A stretch of DNA of 64,000 nt from Mycobacterium shigaense (GTDB lineage: Bacteria; Actinomycetota; Actinomycetes; Mycobacteriales; Mycobacteriaceae), in NCBI RefSeq assembly GCF_002356315.1, contig NZ_AP018164.1, positions 1,612,001-1,676,000 of the forward strand, read 5' to 3'. Below the pieces are notes generated by a model that was given only the letters and a program-made list of their open reading frames with translations, was not told the DNA's origin and did not search any database. How positions within the stretch are numbered: the stretch's first letter is position 1; the number at the start of each line of letters is the position of its first letter. Of this stretch, positions 42,715 through 51,314 are shown piece after piece. The position numbers and the translations under genes are program-made.

Positions 42715-44424
42715 ATGGCCGACCAAATCCTGACGGCATCGACGGTGATCACGCTCGATGACGCCACACCACGGGCCGAGGCCGTTGCGGTGTCCGGGGA
42801 CCGCATCACGGCCGTCGGCTCGCTGGCCGACCTGCGGGAGGCGTTCCCGTCGGCCACCGTCGTCGACACCGGTGCGGCGGCACTGCTGCCCGGTTTCGTT
42901 GAGCCGCACGGTCATCCGCTCGTCAGCGGGTTGGCAACCGAGCCGCTGGTGCGCTCGATCGCCCCGTGGGACGCCCCGACCTGGGCCGACGTCGAGGCGG
43001 CATTCGCCGAGGCGCTGGCGAGCACCGACCCGTCGGTGCCGCTGTGGTTCGCGGGGTTCGACTCCTTGCTGCATCGGCATCACAAGCCGGAGGCAACCGA
43101 ACTGGACCGCATCTTCGGCGATCGGATCGCGGTCGTCACCGACAACTCCGGGCATGCGGTGTACTTCAACACCGCAGTGATCAAGAGCCACGGCTGGGAT
43201 GTCAACGTGCCGCAGGACCCCGTGGCAGGATCGTTCGGCCGCAATGCCGACGGGACCCTCAACGGGCACGGGTTCGAGACGCCCGTCCTGCTGGCGGTGA
43301 CTCAGCCGCTGCTCGACAAGCTGGGCAACCCGCTTACTTCGGCGGCAGAGTTTTACGCGCGGATGTCGCGCGCCGGGTACACGTCGGCCACCGACATGAC
43401 TTACGATCCGGCCTACCAACAGGCCTACGAGGCGTTGGCCTCGGTGCCGTCGAGCCCACTGCGGATCGCTATGTGGGAGGTGTCGCTCACCGACAGCTAC
43501 CCGTACCCAACAACGTTCGCGCTCGGCGAGGAGTGGCTGGCCAAAATCGGCGTGAAACTGTGGACTGACGGGTCCCCGTGGGTCGGCAACATCGCCACCT
43601 CCTTCCCCTATCTGAGCACGCCGGCCACCCGGGTCGCGGGTATCGACCCCGCGGTGGCCGGCGGCGCACGGTCGTTGAACTACACGCGCGACCAACTCGA
43701 CGACATCCTGGACCGGGCGGCGCCACACGGCTGGTCGATGTCCTTCCACGCCAACGGGGACCTGGCGATCGATTTGGCACTCGACGCGTACGAGGATGCG
43801 CTGCGGCGGCATAACCTGCTCGGCGCCGACCATCGCTGGCGGTTGGAGCACCTCGGTGCCGGACGGCGCGAGCATTTCGAGCGGGCCGCGTCCCTGGGCG
43901 TGCATGTGTCGCTGGCCCCGTTCCAGTACTACTACTGGGGCGACCTGCTCGACGGACAGATGTTCGACTCCGAGATCGGTTCGCAATGGCAACGATTCGC
44001 CGACGCGGTGGCTTCGGGGGCGGTGGTTTCCCTGCACAATGACGGTGGGGTCTCTCCGCCGAGTCCGGTCATCAACGTGCAGACGGCGGTCACCCGCCGC
44101 ACGCGCAGCCGCCGGGTTCACGGTGCCAACCAGACGATTGGGCTGGATGTGGCGCTGCGCGCGCAAACCATCAACGCCGCACGAACCTCGCGCCGCGACC
44201 ACCTCGTCGGCTCGATCAGTGCGGGCAAGCTCGCCGACTTCGTCGAGCTCACTGCCGACCCCTATACGGTCGATCCGGCGGACTTGGCGGAGGCCGTCCA
44301 GGTTACGGGGACCTGGGTAGGAGGCGGCCGGGTCGACCTCGACCAGTTCATCGACGCTGTCAGCAGGGCCGACAACTCCGAGCACGCCCACCTCAGCGGC
44401 AAGCGTCAGCCGTGCTGCCGATGA
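42715..44424 (+). CDS. Amidohydrolase family 3 (YtcJ-like), first copy
   Basis: The 569 residues make a metal-dependent hydrolase of the YtcJ/N-acyl-D-amino-acid deacylase type. AALLPGFVEPHGHPL provides the HxH metal ligands, GVKLWTDGSPW the probable bridging Lys, MSFHANGDLAIDLALD and LEHLGAG further His ligands, and SLHNDGG the Asp. The C-terminus re-enters the small beta domain (GSISAGKLADFVELTADP). The substrate is unknown; hydrolysis of an amide or cyclic imide is expected. AAGGAG precedes the ATG. The second copy starts 12 bases after its stop. Confidence 0.88.
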   Translation: MADQILTASTVITLDDATPRAEAVAVSGDRITAVGSLADLREAFPSATVVDTGAAALLPGFVEPHGHPLVSGLATEPLVRSIAPWDAPTWADVEAAFAEALASTDPSVPLWFAGFDSLLHRHHKPEATELDRIFGDRIAVVTDNSGHAVYFNTAVIKSHGWDVNVPQDPVAGSFGRNADGTLNGHGFETPVLLAVTQPLLDKLGNPLTSAAEFYARMSRAGYTSATDMTYDPAYQQAYEALASVPSSPLRIAMWEVSLTDSYPYPTTFALGEEWLAKIGVKLWTDGSPWVGNIATSFPYLSTPATRVAGIDPAVAGGARSLNYTRDQLDDILDRAAPHGWSMSFHANGDLAIDLALDAYEDALRRHNLLGADHRWRLEHLGAGRREHFERAASLGVHVSLAPFQYYYWGDLLDGQMFDSEIGSQWQRFADAVASGAVVSLHNDGGVSPPSPVINVQTAVTRRTRSRRVHGANQTIGLDVALRAQTINAARTSRRDHLVGSISAGKLADFVELTADPYTVDPADLAEAVQVTGTWVGGGRVDLDQFIDAVSRADNSEHAHLSGKRQPCCR

Positions 44425-44436
44425 TTCGGGGGACGC

Positions 44437-46092
44437 ATGACCAACCAGATCACTGTTTTCAAGGCTGACAGGGTTCGCACCCTGCAGCGTGCGCTGCCGG
44501 TCGCCGACGCGGTGGCCGTCCGCGACGGCCGGGTGCTCGAGGTGGGCACGCTCGAGTCATTGGCGCCGTGGCTCAACGAATTCGACCACACCATTGACGA
44601 CTCCACATTCCGCGGCAAGACCTTGCTTCCGGGGTTCATCGACCCGCATCTGCACCCGGAAATGGCGGCGATGATCTTCCTGACCGACATCGTCGCGGCG
44701 ACCGACTGGTCATTTCCGTGGGGTACATACCCCGGGGTGTCGGGGCGGGTGAATTACCTGGCCCGACTGACCGAGCTGGAGCGCGCGAAGACCGATCCTG
44801 ATGAGCCGCTGAACACCTGGGGCTACCACCAGGGCTGGCACGGCGACGTCACCCGTGCCGACCTCGACGCGATCTCGGCCACCCGCCCCATCTTCGTCTG
44901 GCACCGCAGCCCGCACGAAGGGATCGGCAACTCCGCGTTCATCAAGCGCTACCGCATCAGCGAGGACCTGGACGCGAAGACCGGGCAGACCGACGTAGCC
45001 AACGGCAAGTTCTGGGAGATGGGCGCCAAGGCGGCGCTGGGTGATTGGCTCGCAGATCTGAGTGCGCGGTTCGATGTCGGCCTGGCCAAGGTGGGCCAGG
45101 CGATCCGGCACGCCGGCGTCACTACCGTGGCGGACATGTCGACGGGGATGTTCATCGGCAGCACCGACCGGGCGCTCGCCGCGTACCGCGCCGCGTACGA
45201 ACAACCCGAGGTGCCATTCCGGGTGGTGATCACCCCCGCGGCGAGCGCGTTGGCCGATGAATACCCTGACCGGGCAAGGCAATTGGCATACCTGGAGTCC
45301 CTGCTACCCACCAGCAGCGACCGTGTCCGCCTCGCCCGCCGGATCAAACTGTTCGCCGACGGCGCCCTGTTCGGGTTGCGTTTGCAAATGCTGGCGCCGT
45401 GCTGTGGTTCGGGTGTTCGTCCGGAGTGGATGACCACCCCGGACGAACTGATCGAGCAAGCCAAGTTCTACTGGAAGGCGGGCTATCAGATCCACGTGCA
45501 TGTCACCGGCGATGCCGGCACCCAGCTGGCCCTGGATGCCCTTGAACAGTGCCTGTTGGAGCAGTATCGGCCGGATCACCGTTTCACCCTCGAACACTTC
45601 GGATTTTCCACCGACGAGCAGGTGCAGCGGGTGAAAGGCCTGGGTGCGCAGGTGTCGGTCAACCCGTTCTACGTCTACGAACTCACCAGCTTCTTCCGGG
45701 CCAACGGGATTGGCGACGAGCGGAGCAGCCAGATGTCCCGAACCGGGTCGCTGGAGGCCGCCGGAGTGCCGTTCGCGCTGCACTCCGACCTGACCATGGC
45801 CCCGGTGGACCCGTTGCTATTGGCCTGGGTGGCGGCCAACCGCGTCACGATGGACGGTGACGTGGTGGCTCCCAACGAGCGAGTCTCGCTGACCGCGGCG
45901 ATACGCGCGATCACCATCGATGCCGCCCGCATCCTCCGTCTGGAGAACGAGATCGGTTCGATCGCCGCGGGAAAGCGAGCCGACTTCACCGCCCTGGAAG
46001 CCGACCCGTGGGACGTCGGCGTCGCGGGTTTGCGGGATATTCCGGTGACACACAGCGTGTTCGGCGGCGAGGTGCTCGACGCGGGTGGTTAG
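44437..46092 (+). CDS. Amidohydrolase family 3 (YtcJ-like), second copy
   Basis: The 551 residues are a diverged paralogue of the preceding gene. KTLLPGFIDPHLHPEM carries the HxH ligands, RRIKLFADGALFGLRLQ the Lys region, IHVHVTGDAGTQLALDAL and TLEHFGF the later His, and ALHSDLTMAP the Asp. An insertion with paired cysteines (APCCGSG) follows the Lys region. Paralogous enzymes in one operon suggest related or successive substrates. The gene ends 9 codons after GGEVLD, the typical family end. Confidence 0.88.
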   Translation: MTNQITVFKADRVRTLQRALPVADAVAVRDGRVLEVGTLESLAPWLNEFDHTIDDSTFRGKTLLPGFIDPHLHPEMAAMIFLTDIVAATDWSFPWGTYPGVSGRVNYLARLTELERAKTDPDEPLNTWGYHQGWHGDVTRADLDAISATRPIFVWHRSPHEGIGNSAFIKRYRISEDLDAKTGQTDVANGKFWEMGAKAALGDWLADLSARFDVGLAKVGQAIRHAGVTTVADMSTGMFIGSTDRALAAYRAAYEQPEVPFRVVITPAASALADEYPDRARQLAYLESLLPTSSDRVRLARRIKLFADGALFGLRLQMLAPCCGSGVRPEWMTTPDELIEQAKFYWKAGYQIHVHVTGDAGTQLALDALEQCLLEQYRPDHRFTLEHFGFSTDEQVQRVKGLGAQVSVNPFYVYELTSFFRANGIGDERSSQMSRTGSLEAAGVPFALHSDLTMAPVDPLLLAWVAANRVTMDGDVVAPNERVSLTAAIRAITIDAARILRLENEIGSIAAGKRADFTALEADPWDVGVAGLRDIPVTHSVFGGEVLDAGG

Positions 46093-46500
46093 CGTCACGC
46101 GAACACATCGCCTGTGACGTGGGGCGCGTGCCGCAATCCGGGAAATCCGCTAACCGTGATTCTGAAGCAAACAACGACCGGTCGGCGAGTTTCGCGGCTG
46201 CCCACTGTCGCGGGTGTCGAACGGTAGGCGGACGCAAAGCCAACCACGCCCAGTGCCGAGCTGCCGCCGCGGGAATAGCCCGAATCTGTTGTCGCGAAAC
46301 AAGATTCGCCCTGGAATGGATCATGACAACGCGCTCCGGTGGCCGAGGTGGGCCCAGGAACGCGGACCGGTGTCGGCGAGGAGGTAGCTGGGGCGGCTGC
46401 ACTCGTTTGGCTCTGACGCACTCGATGCCTGGCGTCCGGCGACTGCGTCACGCACCGCTGAGGACGTCAGCAAACCCCTCCTGTGCGCTAGCGTGCATCC
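46093..46500. other. Intergenic stretch, no gene seen
   Basis: About 400 bases separate the second amidohydrolase from the GAP gene. Open frames here have no ribosome site or family signature. No strong hairpin with a T-run stands out. A promoter for the GAP gene is expected near the right end but none is convincing. Confidence 0.45.
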
Positions 46501-47265
46501 GTGTCTGGTGACTTGGCGTCGGAATTGGCGGTAATGGTTCCACTTGCGCTTGTCATTGCCACTTCGCCGTTCTCGGTGGTCCCAGCGATCCTGGTGCTGG
46601 ACACTCCGCGGCCGCGTCCAACCGGCCTGGCCTACCTGCTCGGCTGGATCGCAGGGCTGACGGTGGTCACCGGGGCATCCCTTGGCTTGTCGGGGGGGAT
46701 CGAAGACGTCGGGGACCCACCAGCATGGATGTCGTGGCTGCGTGTGGTCCTCGGTGCGGCCCTGATCATCTGGAGTGTCTACTCCTGGATCACCCGGCAC
46801 CGGCGGACGCACACGCCAGCCTGGATACGGCACGTTACTGCATTTACGCCCACCCGGGCCGCTGTCTTCGCCGCCCTGCTTCCCGCCCTCGTGCTCAAGC
46901 AATTGTCCGTCTGTGTCGCGGCGGGGGTGTCGCTCCGCGGCGCTGGCCTGGGGTTTATCGGCGGCGTGATCGGATTCGCCGTGTTCCTGGCGCTGTCAGC
47001 CTCGACGGTCGCCATACCCGTGGTCGGTTACCTGGCGTGGCCGAGCCGGTTCGGTCCGCTCCTGGGGCGGCTCAGGGCTTGGCTGCAACGGCACGCCACC
47101 ACGATTGTGGCGGTGGTCTTGACCATAATTGGAGCGGTTCTGGTGCGCGAGGGCGTCAGCCAGTTGTTGTCGACCCCGCAGGTTGCACGGGCATCCGTGG
47201 TCTGCGTCCACTCGCAGCCACCGGCACTGTGGGCGCCGTCCGGCACTCCGTTCGCCCGCGAGTAG
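46501..47265 (+). CDS. GAP (Sap) family membrane protein
   Basis: The 254 residues have six hydrophobic segments from LAVMVPLALVIATSPFSVVPAILVL to ATTIVAVVLTIIGAVLVREGV. SPFSVVPAILVLDTPRPRPTGLAYLLGW is the pattern of the GAP family, which includes the mycobacterial sulfolipid-addressing protein (Sap) and glycolipid exporters. A role in moving a lipid across the membrane is the inference. After the last segment about 30 residues (VARASVVCVHSQPPALWAPSG) are atypical; their end coincides with the right direct repeat, so this tail may be created by the insertion junction. Confidence 0.85.
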   Translation: MSGDLASELAVMVPLALVIATSPFSVVPAILVLDTPRPRPTGLAYLLGWIAGLTVVTGASLGLSGGIEDVGDPPAWMSWLRVVLGAALIIWSVYSWITRHRRTHTPAWIRHVTAFTPTRAAVFAALLPALVLKQLSVCVAAGVSLRGAGLGFIGGVIGFAVFLALSASTVAIPVVGYLAWPSRFGPLLGRLRAWLQRHATTIVAVVLTIIGAVLVREGVSQLLSTPQVARASVVCVHSQPPALWAPSGTPFARE

Positions 47266-47300
47266 GGCGTGTTGCCGCAGACGGCCGTCACCTGCCCCGC
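47265..47300 (+). repeat. Right 36-bp direct repeat of the accessory block
   Basis: It matches 38565-38600 at 33 of 36 bases. The left copy is coding (end of the HNH gene); this copy lies between the GAP gene stop and the aldo-keto reductase and is non-coding, so it looks like a leftover of the original 3' end. Confidence 0.7.
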
Positions 47301-47308
47301 GGCCCCGC

Positions 47309-48163
47309 TCAGGTGCCTTCGTAGGTATCCGGGTCCGGGCGCAGCCGGGTGCCGTCGTTGAGCGCGTTGATGGCGTCCATGTGCTCCGCAGCCAATTCGA
47401 AATCGAAGATGTCGATGTTGCTGGCGATGCGTTCGGGATTGGCCGACCGGAAGACGACCGCGTTGCCGAGTTGCACGTTCCACCGCAACAGCACCTGCGC
47501 CGGAGTCTTGCCGTATTCGCCGGCCACCGAGGTCACGGTCGGATCGTCCAGCAGCCTGCCCAGGGCCAGCGGCGTGTAGGACTGCGTGACGACATTGTGT
47601 TGCGCGTTCGTCTTGCGCAGCTCGGCCTGGCTGAGCAGCGGGTGCAGCTCGATCTGATTGACGGCCGGCGTCGTGAAGGTCAGGTCGATGACCATCGACA
47701 GGTATTCCTCGGTGAAGTTGGACACGCCGATCGAGCGGGTGTGTCCTTCGGCGCGGTTTTGCAGCAACCCGCCGAAGGAGTCCACATACTTGCCCTTTTG
47801 CGGGGCCGGCCAGTGAATCAGGTAGAGGTCGATATAGTCCAGCCCGAGCCGGTCCAGGCTGGCGCTGCAGGCATCCAGGGCGCCCTTGAGGCCCTGGTCC
47901 TCGGTGGCCAGTTTGGTAGTGACGAACAGTTCGGCGCGCGGAATCCCGGACGCTGCGATCGCGCGGCCCACTGCGGCTTCGTTGCCGTACGCCGCGGCCG
48001 TGTCGATGAGCCGAACGCCGATTTCCAATGCTGCCGCTACGGCGCGCTCGGTCTCATCCTCCGACAGGTGCGCGACGCCCAGCCCGAGGACCGGCATCGT
48101 ATTTTCGTCATTGAGGGTTATCGAGGGTGCGGCGGTGCCCGACTCGCCAGTCAACTCATTCAC
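47309..48163 (-). CDS. Aldo-keto reductase
   Basis: The 284 residues form a complete NADPH-dependent aldo-keto reductase corresponding to Rv2971. The catalytic set is intact: [11 protein letters not shown] (Asp, Tyr), [12 protein letters not shown] (Lys) and YLIHWPAP (His), with SIGVSNF and [12 protein letters not shown] binding the cofactor. Related mycobacterial enzymes reduce dicarbonyls such as methylglyoxal; the substrate here is unproven. The start lies four bases beyond the end of the decayed paralogue, with overlap, so both are on one transcript. Confidence 0.93.
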   Translation of the reverse strand: MNELTGESGTAAPSITLNDENTMPVLGLGVAHLSEDETERAVAAALEIGVRLIDTAAAYGNEAAVGRAIAASGIPRAELFVTTKLATEDQGLKGALDACSASLDRLGLDYIDLYLIHWPAPQKGKYVDSFGGLLQNRAEGHTRSIGVSNFTEEYLSMVIDLTFTTPAVNQIELHPLLSQAELRKTNAQHNVVTQSYTPLALGRLLDDPTVTSVAGEYGKTPAQVLLRWNVQLGNAVVFRSANPERIASNIDIFDFELAAEHMDAINALNDGTRLRPDPDTYEGT

Positions 48164-48789
48164 CTGCCTGTGAAACTGAAAGTTCGCGGATTCGGACCAA
48201 GCCGGGTTCCATCGTCGAGCGAGCTGATCGACGCCATTTCTTCGGCACTGGGTTCGAAGTCGAACACGTCAAAGTTACTCGCAATCCGGGTGGGGTCTAC
48301 TGACTTGGGGATCACGATATTACCGAGTTGCAAATGCCATCGGATCAACACCTGCGCGGGTGTCCGGCCACGGACTTCGGCCACGGCGCTGATCGCCGGA
48401 TGATTCAGGGGCGCTCCTCGACCCAGCGGCACCCACGCCTCGGTCGATCTGGGGAACCGCGGGTGCAGCTCGGTCTGGTTGACGGCGGGGGCGACGCCGA
48501 TCGCGTCGAAGGCCGTCAGCGTGCTGTCGTAGCCTTGGTCCGGGTTGGCCAGTTTGGCCACGACGTAGAGTTGGTCGCGCGGCACGTCGGACTCGACAAC
48601 CGCACGCCCCGTCTCCCGTTCATTGGGGTGGGCCGCGGCGGTGTCGATATGCCGGTATCCGGTGGGCAGCGCGGCACTCACCGCCTGCCGGGTGGCCGCC
48701 GCCGGGACCTTGAAGACGCCGAGGCCGACGGCGGGGATCGCAGTACCGTCATTCAGGGTGACTACGTCTTTTTCGAGGGGGCCGGCCAT
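48160..48789 (-). pseudogene. Decayed aldo-keto reductase paralogue with internal deletions
   Basis: The frame is open for 209 residues against ~280 for an intact enzyme. It begins PLEKDVVTLNDGTAIPAVGLGVFKV, but after DSTLTAFDA it jumps to IGVAPAVNQTELHPRFP. This removes about 55 residues, including the IHWP His and the SIGVSNF cofactor strand; a second gap of about 14 residues follows RFPR. The catalytic Tyr is His (TAAAHPNE). It should be inactive, though a frame without stops hints at recent loss or some residual role. The ATG shares CATG with lipN on the other strand. Confidence 0.75.
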
Positions 48790-49909
48790 GACACCGAGTC
48801 TGCCAGGCGCACCGGACCTGCAGCGGGGAGTTGGACGCGTGCCGACGCGCTGGACCAGCCTGTTGCAGGGCGCGGTCACCAACGTCGGGCCCAAGGTCAT
48901 TCCGTGGATCCCGGCACCCGCCAAACGCGCGCTGTCCGGGATCCGCGCGGTGGTCATCGACGGCAACACGCTCGACCCCACGCTGCAGCTGATGCTGTCC
49001 GGTCTGCGGTTGGCCGGCATCGACGGTCTGCTGGTCGCCGACGGCGACCCGGCGGCGTCGCGCGCCCAGATGCACGATTCGCTGACGGGTTTCGCCGGTC
49101 CGCAGATTCATGTCGTGGTGCGCGACCTCTCGCTGCCCGGCCCGGCCGGTGCCATCGCGGCGCGGCACTACCGCCCCGCCAGCGGCGAGGCCACGGACCT
49201 GCTGGTTTTCTTTCACGGCGGCGGCTGGACGATCGGCGATCTCGACTCCTATGACGCGTTGTGCCGATTGATCTGCCGTGACGCCGGGATCCACGTGCTG
49301 TCGATCGACTACCGGCTGGCTCCCGAGCATCCCGCGCCCGCGGCGATCGAGGATGCTTATGCCGCTTTCACCTGGGCATGCGAGCACGCCGGCGAGTTCG
49401 GCGCGACGTCCGGACGGGTCGCCGTCGGCGGGGACAGCGCGGGCGGCAACCTGGCCGCGGTCGTGTCCCAGCTGGCTCGCGACGCGGGCGGCCCCACCCC
49501 GGTGCTGCAGTGGCTGCTCTACCCGCGGACCGACTTCACCGCGCAGACCCGGTCGTTGAGCCTGTTCGCGCGCGGCTTCCTGCTGACCAAGCGGGACATG
49601 GATCTGTTCGCCGCGCACTATCTGAAGGGGTCGGGCATCGAGCCGACGGACCCGCGGGTGTCGCCCTTGCTGGCCGAGTCGCACGCCGGGCTGGCTCCCG
49701 CGCTGATAGCGGTCGCCGGTTTCGACCCGCTGCGTGACGAGGGCCAAAGCTATGCGGCGGCGCTGCAGGCCGCGGGCACCCCGGTCGACCTGCGCTACCT
49801 GGGTTCGCTGACGCATGGGTTCGCCAACCTGTTCCCGCTGGGCGGCCACAGCGCCACGGCAACCAGCGACCTGATCTCGGCTCTGCGGGCTCACCTGAGC
49901 CGCGCTTGA
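48788..49909 (+). CDS. lipN: Esterase/lipase LipN (hormone-sensitive lipase family)
   Basis: LipN hydrolyses short-chain esters; the M. tuberculosis enzyme prefers short acyl chains. From the ATG at 48788 it has 373 residues (376 in M. tuberculosis). LVFFHGGGWTIGD is the oxyanion HGGG motif, VAVGGDSAGGNLAAVVS holds the nucleophilic Ser, FDPLRDEG the Asp and LTHGFANLF the His. The start codon overlaps, in the palindrome CATG, the start of the decayed reductase on the opposite strand. GAGGGGGC precedes it. Confidence 0.94.
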   Translation: MTPSLPGAPDLQRGVGRVPTRWTSLLQGAVTNVGPKVIPWIPAPAKRALSGIRAVVIDGNTLDPTLQLMLSGLRLAGIDGLLVADGDPAASRAQMHDSLTGFAGPQIHVVVRDLSLPGPAGAIAARHYRPASGEATDLLVFFHGGGWTIGDLDSYDALCRLICRDAGIHVLSIDYRLAPEHPAPAAIEDAYAAFTWACEHAGEFGATSGRVAVGGDSAGGNLAAVVSQLARDAGGPTPVLQWLLYPRTDFTAQTRSLSLFARGFLLTKRDMDLFAAHYLKGSGIEPTDPRVSPLLAESHAGLAPALIAVAGFDPLRDEGQSYAAALQAAGTPVDLRYLGSLTHGFANLFPLGGHSATATSDLISALRAHLSRA

Positions 49910-49931
49910 TCGAGCTTGCGGCCGTCGCCGG

Positions 49932-49937
49932 TAATCT
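49932..49937 (+). promoter_or_regulatory. Candidate -10 element of leaderless DsbA-like gene
   Basis: TAATCT, a good TANNNT match, ends six bases before the GTG at 49944, and no ribosome site is present. Transcription should start at the initiation codon. Confidence 0.45.
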
Positions 49938-49943
49938 AAACGC

Positions 49944-50711
49944 GTGGCCGACAAACCTAAACGTCCCGAGCGATTCGACCTCAAGTCCACGGGCGGCAAA
50001 TCCGGCCGCCTCATCCAGATCGGCGGGACCGCGTTCATCGTGATCTTCGCTGTCGCACTGGTCTTCTACATCGTGACGCAGCATCACGACAAGAAGGGCG
50101 GCGCATCGGGGCAGGGCGACACGGTTCGGGTGACGTCGAGCAAGCTGATCACCCAGCCAGGCACCACCAACCCCAAGGCTGTCGTTACTTTCTACGAGGA
50201 CTTCCTGTGTCCGGCGTGCGGTAATTTCGAGCGCACCTTCGGTCCGACGGTGTCCAGGCTCATCGACGCCGGCGCCATCGCGGCCGACTACTCGATGGTG
50301 GCCATTCTCGACAACAACAAGAACCAGAACTATTCGTCGCGGGCCGGCGCGGCGGCGTTGTGCGTTGCCGACGAGTCCATCGACGCGTTCCGCCGCTTTC
50401 ACGCCGCCTTGTACAGCGCGGGGACGCAACCCGACGAACGGAGCAGCAACTTCCCCGACAACGCGAAGCTGATCGAAATCGCCCGCGAGGCCGGTGTGGT
50501 CGGAAAGGTGCCCGACTGCATCAACAGCGGGAAATACCTGTCGAAGGTCAGCGGTGCGGCGTCGGCGGCGGGCATCAACGCAACCCCCACGATCAAGATC
50601 AACGGCGAGAACTACGACCCGTCGACGCCCGACGCGCTCGTCGCCAAGATCAAGAGCATCGTGGGCGATGTGCCCGGGATCGACAGCGCTGTCGCTCCTG
50701 GCGCTGCGTGA
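49944..50711 (+). CDS. Membrane-anchored DsbA-like thiol-disulfide oxidoreductase
   Basis: The 255 residues have a cytosolic basic tail, one membrane segment (IGGTAFIVIFAVALVFYIV) and an external thioredoxin-fold domain. FYEDFLCPACGNFERTF carries the CPAC active site and INATPTIKING the cis-Pro loop. It corresponds to Rv2969c, which forms disulfides in exported proteins. The VKOR gene next door (four-base overlap) re-oxidises it. The start is GTG. Confidence 0.93.
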   Translation: MADKPKRPERFDLKSTGGKSGRLIQIGGTAFIVIFAVALVFYIVTQHHDKKGGASGQGDTVRVTSSKLITQPGTTNPKAVVTFYEDFLCPACGNFERTFGPTVSRLIDAGAIAADYSMVAILDNNKNQNYSSRAGAAALCVADESIDAFRRFHAALYSAGTQPDERSSNFPDNAKLIEIAREAGVVGKVPDCINSGKYLSKVSGAASAAGINATPTIKINGENYDPSTPDALVAKIKSIVGDVPGIDSAVAPGAA

Positions 50712-51304
50712 CGGCCGCGGTGACCCGCGACCGCGTGCCCGCGCCGAGCGCGTGGTGGGTGTTGATCGCCGGTGTCATCGGGTTGCTGGGGTCGGTGACC
50801 CTCACCGTGGAAAAGATCGACCTCCTGGCGGACCCCGGCTACGTGCCGACGTGCAATTTCAATCCGATCCTGTCGTGCGGCTCGGTGATGGTCACCCCGC
50901 AGGCGTCGCTGTTGGGCTTTCCCAATCCGCTGCTGGGCATCGCCGGATTCGCCGTCGTGGTGGTGGCCGGCGTGCTGGCTGTCGCGAAAGTCCCGTTGCC
51001 CCGGTGGTTTTGGATCGGGCTGGCGGTGGGGTTACTGGTCGGCGCGGTGTTCGTGCACTGGCTGATCTTCCAGAGTCTTTACCGGATCGGCGCGTTGTGC
51101 CCCTATTGCATGGTGGTCTGGGCGGTCGTCATCACGCTGTTGGTAGTGGTGATCTCGATCGTGGTGCGCCCGTCGCTGGGTGGCGCGGGCGCCGCGGCGC
51201 GGGTGCTTTTCGGTTGGCGCTGGTCGCTGGTGACGTTGTGGTTCACCGCGGTGTTTCTCCTGATCATGGTGCGGTTCTGGGATTATTGGTCGACGCTTTT
51301 GTGA
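50708..51304 (+). CDS. Vitamin K epoxide reductase (VKOR) homologue
   Basis: VKOR passes electrons from the DsbA partner to menaquinone. From the GTG at 50708, overlapping the DsbA stop as GTGA, it has 198 residues with four or five membrane segments. CNFNPILSCGSVM provides the loop cysteines and ALCPYCMVVWAV the CxxC active site near the quinone. It corresponds to Rv2968c. Confidence 0.94.
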   Translation: MTAAVTRDRVPAPSAWWVLIAGVIGLLGSVTLTVEKIDLLADPGYVPTCNFNPILSCGSVMVTPQASLLGFPNPLLGIAGFAVVVVAGVLAVAKVPLPRWFWIGLAVGLLVGAVFVHWLIFQSLYRIGALCPYCMVVWAVVITLLVVVISIVVRPSLGGAGAAARVLFGWRWSLVTLWFTAVFLLIMVRFWDYWSTLL

Positions 51305-51314
51305 GGAGTCAACA

